This document shows, piece by piece, positions 18,656 through 28,439 of a stretch of DNA of 64,000 nt. The stretch is from assembly GCF_001610975.1 (NCBI RefSeq), contig NZ_CP013342.1, forward strand, positions 3,791,001 to 3,855,000. The letters are read 5' to 3'. The position numbers and the translations under genes are program-made. Under the pieces are notes generated by a model, which searched no databases, had not been told where the DNA came from, and worked only from the letters and a program-made list of their open reading frames with translations. This DNA comes from Sphingopyxis terrae subsp. terrae NBRC 15098 (GTDB lineage: Bacteria > Pseudomonadota > Alphaproteobacteria > Sphingomonadales > Sphingomonadaceae). Numbering within the stretch: position 1 is the first letter of the stretch; each line of letters starts with the position of its first letter.

Positions 18656-20323
18656 TCAGGCGATACGCGGCAGTTCGTTGAACTGGTGGAACGGCGGCGG
18701 GCTCGACAGCGTCCATTCCAGCGTCGTCGCACCTTCGCCCCACGGGTTGTCGGCGGCCTTCTTGCCCGCGAACAGCGACCAGGCGATGTTCACGAAGAAG
18801 AAGATCATGCCCACGGCCATGATCACATAGCCGAACGACGAGATATAGTGCCAATAGGCGAAGGCTTCCGCATAGTCGGGATAGCGGCGCGGCATGCCCT
18901 GCTGGCCCAGGAAGTGCTGGGGGAAGAACAGGACGTTCACGCCGATGAAGAAGATCCAGAAGTGCAACTGTCCGAGGAACTCGTTGTACATCCGGCCCGA
19001 CATCTTCGGGAACCAGTAATAGAAGCCCGCGAACAGCGAGAAGACCGCGCCGAGCGACAACACATAGTGGAAGTGCGCGACGACATAATAGGTGTCGTGC
19101 AGGTTGGTGTCGACGCCGCCATTGGCGAGCACGACGCCGGTCACGCCGCCCACGGTGAACATGAAGATGAAGCCGATCGCCCAGACCATCGGGGTCTTGA
19201 AGCTGATCGAACCGCCCCACATCGTCGCGATCCACGAAAAGATCTTGATGCCGGTCGGGACCGCGATGACCATCGTCGCGGCGGTGAAGTACATCTTCAG
19301 GTTCACGCTCATGCCGACGGTGAACATGTGGTGCGCCCACACGATGAAGCCGACGACACCGATCGCGACCATGGCGTAGGCCATGCCAAGATAGCCGAAC
19401 ACCGGCTTGCGGCTGAAGGTCGAGATGATCTGGCTGACGATGCCGAAGCCCGGCAGGATCATAATGTATACTTCGGGGTGGCCGAAGAACCAGAAGAGGT
19501 GCTGATAGAGCAGCGGATCGCCGCCGCCCGTGGCGTCATAGAAGGTGGTGCCGAAGTTACGGTCGGTCAGCAGCATGGTGATCGCGGCGGCGAGGACCGG
19601 AAGCGCGAGCAACAGCAGGAAGGCGGTGACGAGCACCGACCAGACGAACAGCGGCATCTTGTGCAGGGTCATGCCCGGTGCACGCATGTTGAAGATCGTG
19701 GTGATGAAGTTGATCGCACCGAGGATCGATGCCGCACCCGCAAGGTGGAGCGAGAAGATCGCCATGTCGACCGCCGGGCCGACCGACCCGCTGGTCGACA
19801 GCGGGGCATAGACGGTCCAGCCGGTGCCGGCGCCGAGGCCGCTGCCGCCGGGAACGAACATCGAGCCGCACAGCATGACGAACGCAACCGCCGTCAGCCA
19901 GAAGGACACGTTGTTCATGCGCGGGAAGGCCATGTCCGGCGCACCGATCATCAATGGCACGAACCAGTTGCCGAAGCCGCCGATCATCGCGGGCATGACC
20001 ATGAAGAAGACCATGATCAGGCCGTGCGCGGTGATCATGACGTTCCAGAAATGCTTGCCCGCGGTCGCGTCCGCCGCGCCGCCGAGCATATGCGCCCAGC
20101 CCGGAAGATACTGGATGCCGGGTTCGGCGAGTTCGAGACGCATCATCCCCGAAAGCGCACCGCCGACGATGCCGGCGATGATCGCGAAGATCAGGTAGAG
20201 CGTGCCGATGTCCTTGTGGTTCGTCGACATGAACCAGCGGACAAAGAAGCTGGGCGTGTCATGGTCGTGGTCGTGCGCGTGGTCGTGGCCATGCGCCGGT
20301 GCAGTCGCTGCGATATCGGTCAT
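18656..20323 (-). CDS. ctaD: Cytochrome c oxidase subunit I
   Basis: 555-aa catalytic subunit of aa3 oxidase, with twelve membrane helices that bind heme a, heme a3 and CuB. The hallmark motifs are [17 protein letters not shown] (heme a His), [19 protein letters not shown] (the His-Pro-Glu-Val-Tyr of the His-Tyr cofactor and CuB), [11 protein letters not shown] (CuB His pair) and [15 protein letters not shown] (heme a3 and a His). A His/Asp-rich N-terminus ([12 protein letters not shown]) precedes the first helix, which is a possible metal-binding extension. ctaC lies 16 bp upstream. Confidence 0.98.
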   Translation of the reverse strand: MTDIAATAPAHGHDHAHDHDHDTPSFFVRWFMSTNHKDIGTLYLIFAIIAGIVGGALSGMMRLELAEPGIQYLPGWAHMLGGAADATAGKHFWNVMITAHGLIMVFFMVMPAMIGGFGNWFVPLMIGAPDMAFPRMNNVSFWLTAVAFVMLCGSMFVPGGSGLGAGTGWTVYAPLSTSGSVGPAVDMAIFSLHLAGAASILGAINFITTIFNMRAPGMTLHKMPLFVWSVLVTAFLLLLALPVLAAAITMLLTDRNFGTTFYDATGGGDPLLYQHLFWFFGHPEVYIMILPGFGIVSQIISTFSRKPVFGYLGMAYAMVAIGVVGFIVWAHHMFTVGMSVNLKMYFTAATMVIAVPTGIKIFSWIATMWGGSISFKTPMVWAIGFIFMFTVGGVTGVVLANGGVDTNLHDTYYVVAHFHYVLSLGAVFSLFAGFYYWFPKMSGRMYNEFLGQLHFWIFFIGVNVLFFPQHFLGQQGMPRRYPDYAEAFAYWHYISSFGYVIMAVGMIFFFVNIAWSLFAGKKAADNPWGEGATTLEWTLSSPPPFHQFNELPRIA

Positions 20324-20339
20324 CTGTCAGACCCCCTGA

Positions 20340-21431
20340 TTAATTCTTGGCGGCCGGTGCGGCGGCGGGCGCCGCAGCCGGAGCCGCTGTGGTCGTGTCG
20401 GCGGCGGGGACAGTCGTCGCCGGAATCGGGCCGGTCGGGGCCGGAGCGGCGGCAGCGGGCGCTGCCGCAGCGGCGACCTGGGCGCCGTCGGGATTGCCGC
20501 CCTTCGAGCGGACCCACGCCTTCCACTTGTCCATCGGCAGCGCTTCGACCGCGATCGGCATGAAGCCGTGGTCAACACCGCACAGTTCCGAACACTGGCC
20601 GTAATAGACGCCGGGCTTGTCGACGGTGAACGTCGTTTCGTTGGCGCGGCCCGGAACCGCGTCCATCTTGGTCCACAGCGCGGGAACCGCGAAGCTGTGG
20701 ATCACGTCCGCGCCGGTGATGATCAGCTTCACCTGCTTGCCGACGGGGACGACCATGCGATTGTCCACCGCGAGGTGATAAGGCTCGCCGGCGGCGACGG
20801 CCTTGTCCTCGGGCAGCATCTTCGAGACATATTCGCCGATACCCTGGTCGGGATAGGCATAGCCCCAATACCATTGATAGCCGGTGACCTTGATCGTCAG
20901 CGCATCCTTCTTCGGCGGCTCATATTGCGCCGCGAGCAGACGGATCGACGGAACCGCGATCACCGCAAGGATCAGGACCGGGATCGCGGTCCAGATGATT
21001 TCTATGAACGTGTTGTGCGTCGTCTTTGACGGCACCGGATTGGCCGACGCGCGGTAGCGCACGACGACCCACAGCAGCAGTCCGAGCACCAGCAGCGAGA
21101 TGAAGGTGATGACGGGCAGCAGCATATAATGGTTGAACCAGTAAGCGCGCTTGCCGATCGGGCTTTCCTGTTCCTGGAAGTTCCATCCGCCCTCGACCGG
21201 CTGACCGATGCCTGCGGTCGGCTTCATCGGCACATAGGTCGCATCGCCGGCCGGTACCGCAGCCTTGTCGCCGGCGGGAGCCGCCGCATCGCTGGTCGCC
21301 GCGGCCGGAGTCGCGTTCGTCGTCGCGGCCGGCGCCGCAGCGGGAGCTGCCGCCGGGGCCTGCGCCTGCACCGCGCCCACGGTGCCGAGCGACAAAGCCG
21401 CCGCAATTACAAGGGTTTTCAAGCTCTTCAT
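20340..21431 (-). CDS. ctaC: Cytochrome c oxidase subunit II
   Basis: 363-aa subunit that receives electrons from cytochrome c at the CuA centre. A signal peptide (MKSLKTLVIAAALSLGTVGAVQAQ) is followed by an Ala/Pro/Thr-rich spacer, two transmembrane helices (YMLLPVITFISLLVLGLLLW and FIEIIWTAIPVLILAVIAVP) and a cupredoxin domain with VTGYQWYWGYAYPD and the CuA loop YYGQCSELCGVDHGFMP. The C-terminal 50 residues are a low-complexity Ala/Pro/Thr tail, longer than in most homologues. First gene of the oxidase operon; about 230 bp without a gene separate it from divergent pyrE. Confidence 0.97.
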   Translation of the reverse strand: MKSLKTLVIAAALSLGTVGAVQAQAPAAAPAAAPAATTNATPAAATSDAAAPAGDKAAVPAGDATYVPMKPTAGIGQPVEGGWNFQEQESPIGKRAYWFNHYMLLPVITFISLLVLGLLLWVVVRYRASANPVPSKTTHNTFIEIIWTAIPVLILAVIAVPSIRLLAAQYEPPKKDALTIKVTGYQWYWGYAYPDQGIGEYVSKMLPEDKAVAAGEPYHLAVDNRMVVPVGKQVKLIITGADVIHSFAVPALWTKMDAVPGRANETTFTVDKPGVYYGQCSELCGVDHGFMPIAVEALPMDKWKAWVRSKGGNPDGAQVAAAAAPAAAAPAPTGPIPATTVPAADTTTAAPAAAPAAAPAAKN

Positions 21432-21664
21432 AAGGATAGTGCCGCCCGTTGCCTGTTGCTGTTCTCGATCCCCCAACCTCTCCGTCTCGGCAGCCGGGCG
21501 CAGGCCCGGACAGCCCGCGAACAGGCTGAAACTCGCCGGGGCTATAGACCCGCTTGCCGCTTGCCTCAAGCATCTCTAACACTATTTTGCAGCACGATAA
21601 TCTTCGTGCCCGAAACCCGCTCATCCGACGCGGGCGACTTGATGGACAAAAGACCGAACCTCCC

Positions 21665-22246
21665 ATGACCGACGACGAAATTCTGGCCGAGTTCCGTGCC
21701 GCAGACGCGCTGCTGCAGGGGCATTTCCTGCTCTCTTCGGGGCGCCACAGCGAATATTATCTGCAATGCGCACGGGTGTTGATGGACACCGAACGCGCCG
21801 GACGGCTGGCGATCGCCCTCGCCGCCAAGCTGCCGCGCGACCTGCGCGCGGCGATCGACATGGTCGTTTCGCCCGCAATGGGCGGCGTCATCATCGGCCA
21901 TGAAATGGGCCGCGCGCTCGGCAAGCCCGCGATCTTCGTCGAACGGCCGACCGGCACCTTCGAATTGCGCCGCGGCTTCGCGATCCCGGCCGGCGCCAAA
22001 ATCCTGATGGTCGAAGATGTCGTAACCACCGGCCTGTCGTCGCGCGAAGCGATGGAGGCGGTCCGTGCTGCGGGTGGCGACGTGATCGCCGAAGCCGCCC
22101 TCGTCGATCGTTCGGCGGGCAGCGTCGACCTCGGCGTTCCCTTCTACCCGCTCGTCGCGATCAATTTTCCGACCTATGCCGAAGACGAACTGCCGCCCGA
22201 ACTCGCTGCGACTCCCGCAGTGAAGCCGGGGAGCCGCGCGAATTGA
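21665..22246 (+). CDS. pyrE: Orotate phosphoribosyltransferase
   Basis: 193-aa type I phosphoribosyltransferase that forms OMP from orotate and PRPP in pyrimidine synthesis. The PRPP-binding motif is [21 protein letters not shown], and the orotate loop region [11 protein letters not shown] and [17 protein letters not shown] are also present. The ATG at 21665-21667 is taken; the upstream in-frame extension to 21554 has no protein character. Its last codon overlaps the TTG start of pdxJ (TTGA), so it leads the run pyrE-pdxJ-acpS-lepB-AI-2E transporter. Confidence 0.95.
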   Translation: MTDDEILAEFRAADALLQGHFLLSSGRHSEYYLQCARVLMDTERAGRLAIALAAKLPRDLRAAIDMVVSPAMGGVIIGHEMGRALGKPAIFVERPTGTFELRRGFAIPAGAKILMVEDVVTTGLSSREAMEAVRAAGGDVIAEAALVDRSAGSVDLGVPFYPLVAINFPTYAEDELPPELAATPAVKPGSRAN

Positions 22247-22986
22247 GCGCGTCCTCCCCTCGGCGGCTACGCCTGGGCGTCAACATCGACCATGTCGCGA
22301 CGATCCGCAACGCGCGCGGCGGCGACCATCCCGATCCGGTGCGCGCGGCCGAAATCGTCGCGTCGGTCGGCGGCGACGGCATCACCGCGCATCTGCGCGA
22401 AGACCGCCGCCACATCCGCGATGACGACCTCGCCCGCATCCAGGCCGCGACCGACCTGCCGCTCAACCTCGAAATGGCGGCGACCGACGAGATGCTGGCG
22501 ATTGCGCTGCGCCATGCGCCGCACGCCGCCTGCATCGTACCCGAAAAGCGCGAGGAGCGCACGACCGAGGGCGGGCTCGACGCCGCCGGCCAGCACAACC
22601 ATCTTGCCCCGATCGTGGCGCGCCTGTCCGACGCGGGAATCCGCGTCAGCCTGTTCATCGAACCCGACGCGCGCCAGATCGAGGCGGCGATGCGGCTGAA
22701 GGCCCCCGTCGTCGAATTCCACACCGGCCGCTATGCGCATGTGGAGGGCGAGGAACGCGCCGCCGAACTCCGCCGCCTCGCCGACGCCGCCGCACTGGCG
22801 TGGAAGAACGGGATCGAGCCGCACGCCGGCCATGGCCTGACTTATGACAATGTCATCCCTGTCGCTGCCATCCCGCAACTCGCCGAGCTCAACATCGGCC
22901 ATTATCTGATCGGCGAGGCTATCTTCACCGGGCTCGAAACCGCGGTGCGCCGCATGCGCGACCTGATGGACGAGGCGCGCGGATGA
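22243..22986 (+). CDS. pdxJ: Pyridoxine 5'-phosphate synthase
   Basis: 247-aa TIM-barrel enzyme that condenses 1-deoxyxylulose 5-phosphate with 3-amino-2-oxopropyl phosphate to pyridoxine 5'-phosphate. Family motifs are [39 protein letters not shown], and [10 protein letters not shown]; the C-terminal [19 protein letters not shown] is typical. The likely start is a TTG overlapping the pyrE stop, giving translational coupling. A dispersed palindromic repeat follows before acpS. Confidence 0.95.
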   Translation: MSASSPRRLRLGVNIDHVATIRNARGGDHPDPVRAAEIVASVGGDGITAHLREDRRHIRDDDLARIQAATDLPLNLEMAATDEMLAIALRHAPHAACIVPEKREERTTEGGLDAAGQHNHLAPIVARLSDAGIRVSLFIEPDARQIEAAMRLKAPVVEFHTGRYAHVEGEERAAELRRLADAAALAWKNGIEPHAGHGLTYDNVIPVAAIPQLAELNIGHYLIGEAIFTGLETAVRRMRDLMDEARG

Positions 22987-22995
22987 AGAATTTCG

Positions 22996-23091
22996 TCAAT
23001 GCGAGCGAAGCGAAGCAATCTCCAGCCCTCCGCCTTGCGCGAGGCCGATGGCTGGAGATTGCGGCGTCGCCTTCGGCTCCACGCAATGACG
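22996..23091. repeat. Imperfect palindromic intergenic element (REP-like)
   Basis: Left arm GAAGCAATCTCCAG (about 23010-23028) is answered by CTGGAGATTGCGGCGTCGCC (about 23051-23070), and the outer ends TCAATGCGAGCG and CCACGCAATGACG also pair. The whole could fold into a long hairpin. Arms of this form recur between genes in sphingomonad genomes. It lies between pdxJ and acpS in a co-directional run and might stabilise or attenuate the transcript. Confidence 0.65.
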
Positions 23092-23107
23092 GCCTTTTGG
23101 GGTCGTC

Positions 23108-23509
23108 ATGATCATCGGCCTGGGCTCCGATCTCTGCAGCATCGAACGCATTCAGGCTTCGCTCGACCGTTTCGGCGAGCGTTTCGAACTGCGCGTTTTC
23201 ACCGAAGTCGAGCGGGCCAAGGCGGCCCGGCGGCCCTTCACCCGCGCCGGCACCTATGCGAAGCGCTTCGCCGCTAAGGAGGCTTTCTCCAAGGCCGTCG
23301 GCACCGGCTTCAAACGCGGCGTGTTCATGAAGGACATCGGCGTCGTCAATGCCCCTTCGGGCGCACCGACACTGGCCCTCACCGGCGGCGCCGCCGAGCG
23401 GCTCGCCGCGATGCTGCCCGACGGCCATAGCGCGCGCATCCACCTCACGCTCACCGATGACCATCCTTGGGCGCAGGCCTTCGTAATCATCGAAGCCATC
23501 AAGGATTGA
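23108..23509 (+). CDS. acpS: Holo-[acyl-carrier-protein] synthase
   Basis: 133-aa phosphopantetheinyl transferase that activates acyl carrier protein by moving 4'-phosphopantetheine from CoA to its Ser. The Mg-binding motif at the start is [15 protein letters not shown], and the second signature [16 protein letters not shown] holds the catalytic Glu and Lys. Length and trimer-type fold match AcpS. Two bases separate its stop from the lepB start. Confidence 0.95.
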   Translation: MIIGLGSDLCSIERIQASLDRFGERFELRVFTEVERAKAARRPFTRAGTYAKRFAAKEAFSKAVGTGFKRGVFMKDIGVVNAPSGAPTLALTGGAAERLAAMLPDGHSARIHLTLTDDHPWAQAFVIIEAIKD

Positions 23510-23511
23510 CC

Positions 23512-24369
23512 ATGGCAAAGAACAAGACGGCAAAGACCAAGGCCGCGGACGAAGGCAGCATGCTCAAACTGCTGCGCGACATCGTCGTGATCCTGATCCT
23601 GGTGCTCGGCATCCATAGCTGCGTTGCCAAGCCCTTTTACATCCCGTCCGATTCGATGATGCCGATCCTGCGCAACGGCGACCGGCTGATCGTCAGCAAA
23701 TATCCCTATGGCTGGTCCTACGCCTCGGTCAGCTTTCACCTCGCACCCAAGAAGCCGGGGCGCTGGTTCGGCAAGCTGCCCGAACGCGGCGACATCGTCG
23801 TGCTCGAACATCCCGTGACGCGCGTCGATTATATCAAGCGCGTCATCGGCCTGCCCGGCGACACGATCGAACTGCGTGGCGGCGCGCTGATCATCAACGG
23901 CAAGCCGATCAAGCGCGAGGTGCAGCCGATGCTGTCGGTGCCTGTCGATGCCAATATGCCGGGTTCGGACAGCAGCCTCGGCCGCTTCGTCACCCGCGAC
24001 GCGGCCGGCAAGGCGGTGCTCGAATTGCCGATCGTGCGCGAGACGCTGCCCGGCGGAGCGACCTTCGACACGATCGACATGGGGCCGGGCTATCTGACCG
24101 ACGATTACGGGCCGATCACGGTGCCCGCCGACCACCTGTTCCTGATGGGCGACAATCGCGACGGCAGCGCCGACAGCCGCGTGCCGGTCGACCGCAAGGG
24201 GCTTGGCGGCCCGGTGCCTTTCGACGCGATTGCCGGCCGGGCCGAGATCATCAGCTTTTCGACCGATGGTACCGCCGAATGGTATAATCCGCTGAGCTGG
24301 TTCGAGGCGCTGCGCCCCGGCCGCGCCGGAACCAATCTCCGGCCGGAGCGTCAGGCCAGCAAGAACTGA
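23512..24369 (+). CDS. lepB: Signal peptidase I
   Basis: 285-aa membrane protease that removes signal peptides from secreted preproteins. One N-terminal membrane helix (DIVVILILVLGIHSCVA) precedes the catalytic Ser48 in FYIPSDSMMPILRNGD and the general-base Lys109 in RVDYIKRVIGLPGD. The box-E motif FLMGDNRDGSADSR is also present. The start ATG directly follows the acpS stop. The only oddity is a somewhat long insertion between the catalytic motifs. Confidence 0.96.
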   Translation: MAKNKTAKTKAADEGSMLKLLRDIVVILILVLGIHSCVAKPFYIPSDSMMPILRNGDRLIVSKYPYGWSYASVSFHLAPKKPGRWFGKLPERGDIVVLEHPVTRVDYIKRVIGLPGDTIELRGGALIINGKPIKREVQPMLSVPVDANMPGSDSSLGRFVTRDAAGKAVLELPIVRETLPGGATFDTIDMGPGYLTDDYGPITVPADHLFLMGDNRDGSADSRVPVDRKGLGGPVPFDAIAGRAEIISFSTDGTAEWYNPLSWFEALRPGRAGTNLRPERQASKN

Positions 24370-24394
24370 GGCGCAACAGCGGGGAAGCGAAGCG

Positions 24395-25474
24395 ATGGCC
24401 GACAAGGAAACGCGGATCGAAGCCCCCGGCCCGACCGAGATCCGCAGCCAGCTCGTTCGTACCGAACTGCTCAAGGCCGGCGTGTGGCTCGGCGTCGCGC
24501 TGCTCGTCGGCGTCTGCGTCATTCTGATCCAGCCCATTCTGCTGATCTTTGCCGGTATCGTGATGGCGGCGATGCTCGATGGCGGCACCCGCCTCCTTGG
24601 CCGCGTGCTGCCGATAGGACGCGGCTGGCGCCTGCTGATCATCTGCCTGTCGCTCGTCGCATTTCTTGCCTGGACCGCGATGTTCGCAGGCTCGCAGATC
24701 GCCGATCAGGCGGCGACACTGCAAAAGGTGATCATGAGCCAGGTCGAGCGCGCCGCCAATTGGGCGAGCGAGCATGGCATGGGCACGATCGACATCGACA
24801 CCAAGACGATCACCGAGAATCTCGCAGGCACCGTCGGGCGCGTTACCGCAGCGGTCGGGTCGGTGCTCGGCGCACTCACCAGCCTCGTCATGGTCGTCGT
24901 ACTCGGCATCTTCATTGCGATCGAACCGCGACTCTATGAACGCGGCATCGCCTGGCTGCTGCCGATGAAGAACCGCGACGATTTCTACGTGACGACCGCG
25001 CGCATGGCCTTCACGCTGCGCCGCCTGATGGCGGGACGGCTGCTCGGCATGGCGGTCGAGGGTGTCGGCACCTGGCTTGCTTGCATGGCGGTGGGGATAC
25101 CGATGGCGGCGCTCATGGGGCTGCTCACCGGCCTGCTTGCCTTCATCCCCAACATCGGAGCGATCGTGTCGGGGGTGCTGCTCGTCCTCGTGGGCTTTTC
25201 GGCGGGCACCGACACCGGCCTGTGGGCGATCGGCATCTATTTCTTCGTGCAGACCGTCGACGGCTATCTCATCGTCCCGATGGTCGCGAAGCAGACCGTC
25301 GACCTCGCCCCGGCGCTCGTCCTCGGCGCGCAGATCCTGCTCGGCACCTTGCTCGGTATCATGGGGCTGTTCCTCGCCGACCCGATCGTCGCGATGATCA
25401 AGGTCGCACTGGAGCGCGAGGCCGAACGGAACGCGGGCGCCGCCCCCAAGAAAAAGGCGGCGGCGAGCGCCTAG
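24395..25474 (+). CDS. AI-2E family transporter (PerM/UPF0118)
   Basis: 359-aa multi-spanning membrane protein of the AI-2 exporter family. Hydrophobic segments appear at about residues 28-60 (GVWLGVALLVGVCVILIQPILLIFAGIVMAA region), 70-90, 155-180 and across the C-terminal half. The family motif LLAFIPNIGAIVSGVLLVLVGF and YFFVQTVDGYLIVPMVAKQTVDLAPALVL are clear. Substrates differ within the family (autoinducer-2, ions), so no substrate is assigned. Last gene of the plus-strand run, converging on the FKBP gene. Confidence 0.88.
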   Translation: MADKETRIEAPGPTEIRSQLVRTELLKAGVWLGVALLVGVCVILIQPILLIFAGIVMAAMLDGGTRLLGRVLPIGRGWRLLIICLSLVAFLAWTAMFAGSQIADQAATLQKVIMSQVERAANWASEHGMGTIDIDTKTITENLAGTVGRVTAAVGSVLGALTSLVMVVVLGIFIAIEPRLYERGIAWLLPMKNRDDFYVTTARMAFTLRRLMAGRLLGMAVEGVGTWLACMAVGIPMAALMGLLTGLLAFIPNIGAIVSGVLLVLVGFSAGTDTGLWAIGIYFFVQTVDGYLIVPMVAKQTVDLAPALVLGAQILLGTLLGIMGLFLADPIVAMIKVALEREAERNAGAAPKKKAAASA

Positions 25475-25508
25475 CTCACCGCCGCGTCTTCAAAACGGAA
25501 AATCCCGA

Positions 25509-26030
25509 TCAGGGCTGCGGCGCGGCGCCCGACGCTCCGGGTGCGCCGCCGGGGGCGCCCTGCATCATCTGTTGCTGCTGCATCATCTGCTGCATCGCGC
25601 GCACTTCGGCTTCGCTGCGGAAGTCGATCAGCTCGATGTCGAAGTGCAAGGTGCTGTTCGCGGGGATCGGCCCGGCGGCGCGGTCGCCATAGCCCAGCGC
25701 CGGCGGAATCACGACCTTGTACTTGCCGCCCTTTTTCATGCGGGTCAGCGCATCCGCAAAGCCGGGGACGACCTGCGATACCTGGAGCGGCGCCTGTTCG
25801 TTCGAATCGAACACGGTGCCGTCGTCGAGCTTGCCTTCATATTTGATGAGCACGATGTCGGCCTTGGTCGGGCTCGGGCCGCTGCCTTCCTTGACGACCT
25901 CGAAGCCGATCCGCGGCGTGTGCGTCAGGGCGAACGCGACGCCGATGCCCAGCAGCGCGATCAGGCCGATCCACAGCAGCCACAGCCCGCCCTTGCTCAC
26001 CGGGCGCAATGGAACCGTCGTTACGCTCAT
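25509..26030 (-). CDS. FKBP-type peptidyl-prolyl cis-trans isomerase, membrane-anchored
   Basis: 173-aa protein with an N-terminal membrane anchor (GLWLLWIGLIALLGIGVAFAL) and a periplasmic FKBP domain (DIVLIKYEGKLDDGTVFDSN ... VVPGFADALTRMKKGGKYKVVIPPALGYGD ... NSTLHFDIELIDF). The C-terminus carries a Met/Gln-rich run (MQQMMQQQQMMQ) and Gly/Ala/Pro repeats, which is unusual and may be flexible. It probably assists folding of exported proteins. The ATG at 26028-26030 is chosen since it begins before the anchor. Confidence 0.9.
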   Translation of the reverse strand: MSVTTVPLRPVSKGGLWLLWIGLIALLGIGVAFALTHTPRIGFEVVKEGSGPSPTKADIVLIKYEGKLDDGTVFDSNEQAPLQVSQVVPGFADALTRMKKGGKYKVVIPPALGYGDRAAGPIPANSTLHFDIELIDFRSEAEVRAMQQMMQQQQMMQGAPGGAPGASGAAPQP

Positions 26031-26127
26031 GCTCTTGTCCTTCCCCTGCCCGTTCGGGCGAAAACATCGGCGAAGCCTATAGGCGGTGCGGTGCGCGAGG
26101 GTCCAGCGAGAAGTTGCGCCGCCCCGC

Positions 26128-26537
26128 TCAGCCGGTTCCATAGAAGCGCGCCAGCCGGTCGAGCGCCAGCGTCAAAACCAGCTTCCCCGATCGCGACGGC
26201 CACCCCAGCGCCTTTTCGGCGCCGCCGATCCCCTCGCCCGCACAAATCACGCCCCAGCAGATGTCGGCCAACCCCGACCGACATGCTCCACCGCGGCGTG
26301 GAAGCGCCGATGCGCGTCGATGCGCGGCAGCGAGGCATCGGTGGCCCGGGCACCTCCGCGGCTTTTCGACGGCGGCGCGGCGTACCAGCGCATCGTCACC
26401 CGTCCCGCCAGCCCTGCCCGCTCATAATCGGTCCGCAGCCGCTCGCGGGCGCGATACTGCGCGTCCGAGACCATCCCGCGCGCCGCGAGCCATGTCAGCG
26501 GACTTTCCGCGACACTGACGGTGACATGCCGCATCAC
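26128..26537 (-). pseudogene. DUF6456-type protein gene with a frameshift
   Basis: The N-terminal half reads MRHVTVSVAESPLTWLAARGMVSDAQYRARERLRTDYERAGL ... RRFHAAVEHVG and then meets a stop. One base shifted, the reading continues without interruption as GLADICWGVICAGEGIGGAEKALGWPSRSGKLVLTLALDRLARFYGTG and stops at 26128. Both halves match the sphingomonad DUF6456 family, so one extra base near 26272-26278 breaks the gene. It could be a true mutation or a sequencing error. Function of the family is not known to me. Confidence 0.8.
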
Positions 26538-26689
26538 CTGCGGCCCCGCCTTGCCGGGATCAACCCGATCGGGATGCAGGGGGTTACGAAATGGCGCGTC
26601 GTCATGCGATTCTCCTGCTGGGAGTGCCGGCTTGACATTGGAATATTTTGCAGGAAAGAAAAAACCGATTTGGTTATCGGAGGTTCGTC

Positions 26690-27250
26690 TTGATCAACAG
26701 CATCCGCGCCGTGCGCCGCGCCAAGGGACTCACGCTCGAAGAGGTTGCGCAGCGCTGCGACCCGCCGACGACCGCCCAGACGATCGGGCGCCTCGAAACG
26801 GGAACGCGCACCCTGTCGCTCGGCTGGATGAACCGCATCGCCAAGGCGCTCGGCGTCGATGCTGCCGATCTCGTCCAGCTGCCGCAGGATACCCAGCTTG
26901 CGATTACCGCGCTGCTCGGCGCCGATGGCGCCCACGCGCCGACGCGCGTCGAACAGGCGCTGACCGCGCGTCCGACCGAGGACATGATCGCGATGCGCGT
27001 CACCTCATCGATCGGCGACTATCGCGCGGGCGACGAGATATGGTGCCGCAAGGTCGAGGGCGACTGGACCAGCGCGCTCAACCGCGACCTGCTCGTGCCG
27101 CGCCCCGCGGGTCGTTTCATCTTTGCGCGGCTGCTCAACGTCGATCGCGAAAAGCTGCACCTGCTGCCGCTTGGAGCCGGTCAGCGCCAGCAGGTGGTGA
27201 GCAACCCGCCATGGGCCGCGGTCGCGGTCCGCCTCATCCGGACGCTTTGA
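26690..27250 (+). CDS. XRE-family helix-turn-helix regulator
   Basis: 186-aa DNA-binding protein. A Cro/CI-type helix-turn-helix occupies about residues 1-58 (IRAVRRAKGLTLEEVAQRCDPPTTAQTIGRLETGTRTLSLGWMNRIAKALGV). The C-terminal domain (about residues 90-186) has no recognised peptidase or ligand motif; it includes DEIWCRKVEGDWTSALNRDLLVPRPAGRFIFARLL. The TTG at 26690-26692 is favoured because GGAGG lies 7 bases upstream; an in-frame start at 26648 exists but lacks a site. It is followed 18 bp later by the glycosyltransferase. Confidence 0.8.
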   Translation: MINSIRAVRRAKGLTLEEVAQRCDPPTTAQTIGRLETGTRTLSLGWMNRIAKALGVDAADLVQLPQDTQLAITALLGADGAHAPTRVEQALTARPTEDMIAMRVTSSIGDYRAGDEIWCRKVEGDWTSALNRDLLVPRPAGRFIFARLLNVDREKLHLLPLGAGQRQQVVSNPPWAAVAVRLIRTL

Positions 27251-27268
27251 TGGCGCGATGAGGCGGAC

Positions 27269-28435
27269 ATGAAGCCCCTCCGCATTCTGTCGGTCGCCAC
27301 GCTCTTTCCAGATGCGGCGCGCCCCAATTTCGGCCTTTTCGTCGAAAAGAGCCTGCTTGCGCTCGCCGCGCAGCCGGGCGTCATGCTGACCATCGTCGCC
27401 CCCATCGGCCTTCCGCCCTTCCCGCTTTCGCTTCATCCACGATATCGGGCGCTGCGCCGATTGCCGCAGCGCGAGGCGTGGCGGGGCCTCACCGTCCATC
27501 GGCCGCGCTTCACGCTGATTCCGAAATTCGGCGCAGCGCGCAATCCGGCGGCGATCGCGCACGCCGTGCTGCCGATTGCGCAGCAAGGCAGCTTCGACGT
27601 CGTCGATGCCCAATTCTTCTATCCCGACGGTCCCGCCGCAATGAATATCGCGGACGCCCTCGGCATTCCCTTTTCGGTAAAGGCACGCGGCGCCGACATC
27701 AGCCATTTCGGCCACGATCCGGCGACCCGCCCGCAACTGCTCGCCGCCGCCGAGCGCGCCGGAGGATTGCTTGCCGTGTCGGAGGCGATGCGCGGTGACA
27801 TGGCGGCGATCGGCATCGATGCGGGCAAGACGATGGTCCACTATACCGGCATCGACACCATGCGCTTTCACCCCGGCGACCGCCCTGCCGCCCGGGCGGC
27901 GCTCGGCATGGGGGACGCGCCCGCCATCGCGACCGTCGGCGCGCTGATCCCCCGCAAGGGCCAGGCGCTCGTCATCGAAGCGCTGCCTGCCCTGCCGGGT
28001 GTCCATTACTGGCTGGCGGGTGCGGGCGAGGAGGACGCGCGATATCGCGCACTGGCGCAGCGGCTCGGCGTCGCCGACCGGGTTCACCTGATGGGGCCCG
28101 TCGCCAACGCCGACTTGCCGCAGCTCTATCGCGCGGTCGATGCCGTGGTGATGCCGTCGGTCAGCGAGGGGCTCGCCAATGCGTGGGTCGAGGCGCTCGC
28201 CTGCGGCACCCCGATCGTCATCAGCGATGCCGGCGGCGCGGCCGAACTCGTGACCTCGCCAGCGGCAGGGCAAATCGTCGAGCGCACACCAGCGGCGATC
28301 GCCGATGCGGTGCGAACGCTATTGGCGGCGCCCGCCGCGCCGGATGCGGTCGCGGCGAGCCTTGCCGGCCGCTTCGAATGGGACCGCAACGGCCGCGAGC
28401 TCGCGGAGCATCTCCGTCGCTGCGCGGGCCGCTGA
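27269..28435 (+). CDS. Family 4 glycosyltransferase
   Basis: 388-aa GT-B fold retaining glycosyltransferase. The N-terminal domain starts RILSVATLFPDAARPNFGLFVEKSL. The C-terminal nucleotide-sugar domain has ATVGALIPRKGQALVIEAL, VHLMGPVANADLPQLYRAVDAVVMPSVSEGLANAWVEALACGTPIV (the E-x7-E region) and SDAGGAAELV. It probably adds a sugar to a surface polysaccharide or lipid-linked precursor; donor and acceptor cannot be told. It ends 4 bp from the convergent secF. Confidence 0.88.
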   Translation: MKPLRILSVATLFPDAARPNFGLFVEKSLLALAAQPGVMLTIVAPIGLPPFPLSLHPRYRALRRLPQREAWRGLTVHRPRFTLIPKFGAARNPAAIAHAVLPIAQQGSFDVVDAQFFYPDGPAAMNIADALGIPFSVKARGADISHFGHDPATRPQLLAAAERAGGLLAVSEAMRGDMAAIGIDAGKTMVHYTGIDTMRFHPGDRPAARAALGMGDAPAIATVGALIPRKGQALVIEALPALPGVHYWLAGAGEEDARYRALAQRLGVADRVHLMGPVANADLPQLYRAVDAVVMPSVSEGLANAWVEALACGTPIVISDAGGAAELVTSPAAGQIVERTPAAIADAVRTLLAAPAAPDAVAASLAGRFEWDRNGRELAEHLRRCAGR

Positions 28436-28439
28436 GCGA

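Noticed and set aside
18521..20563. 680-codon open frame on the plus strand
   Set aside because: Antisense to ctaD and ctaC, which are certain. Composition (His/Arg/Asp/Glu runs) mirrors the codon bias of the opposite strand.
23254..24642. 462-codon open frame on the minus strand
   Set aside because: Antisense to acpS and lepB; no family signal.
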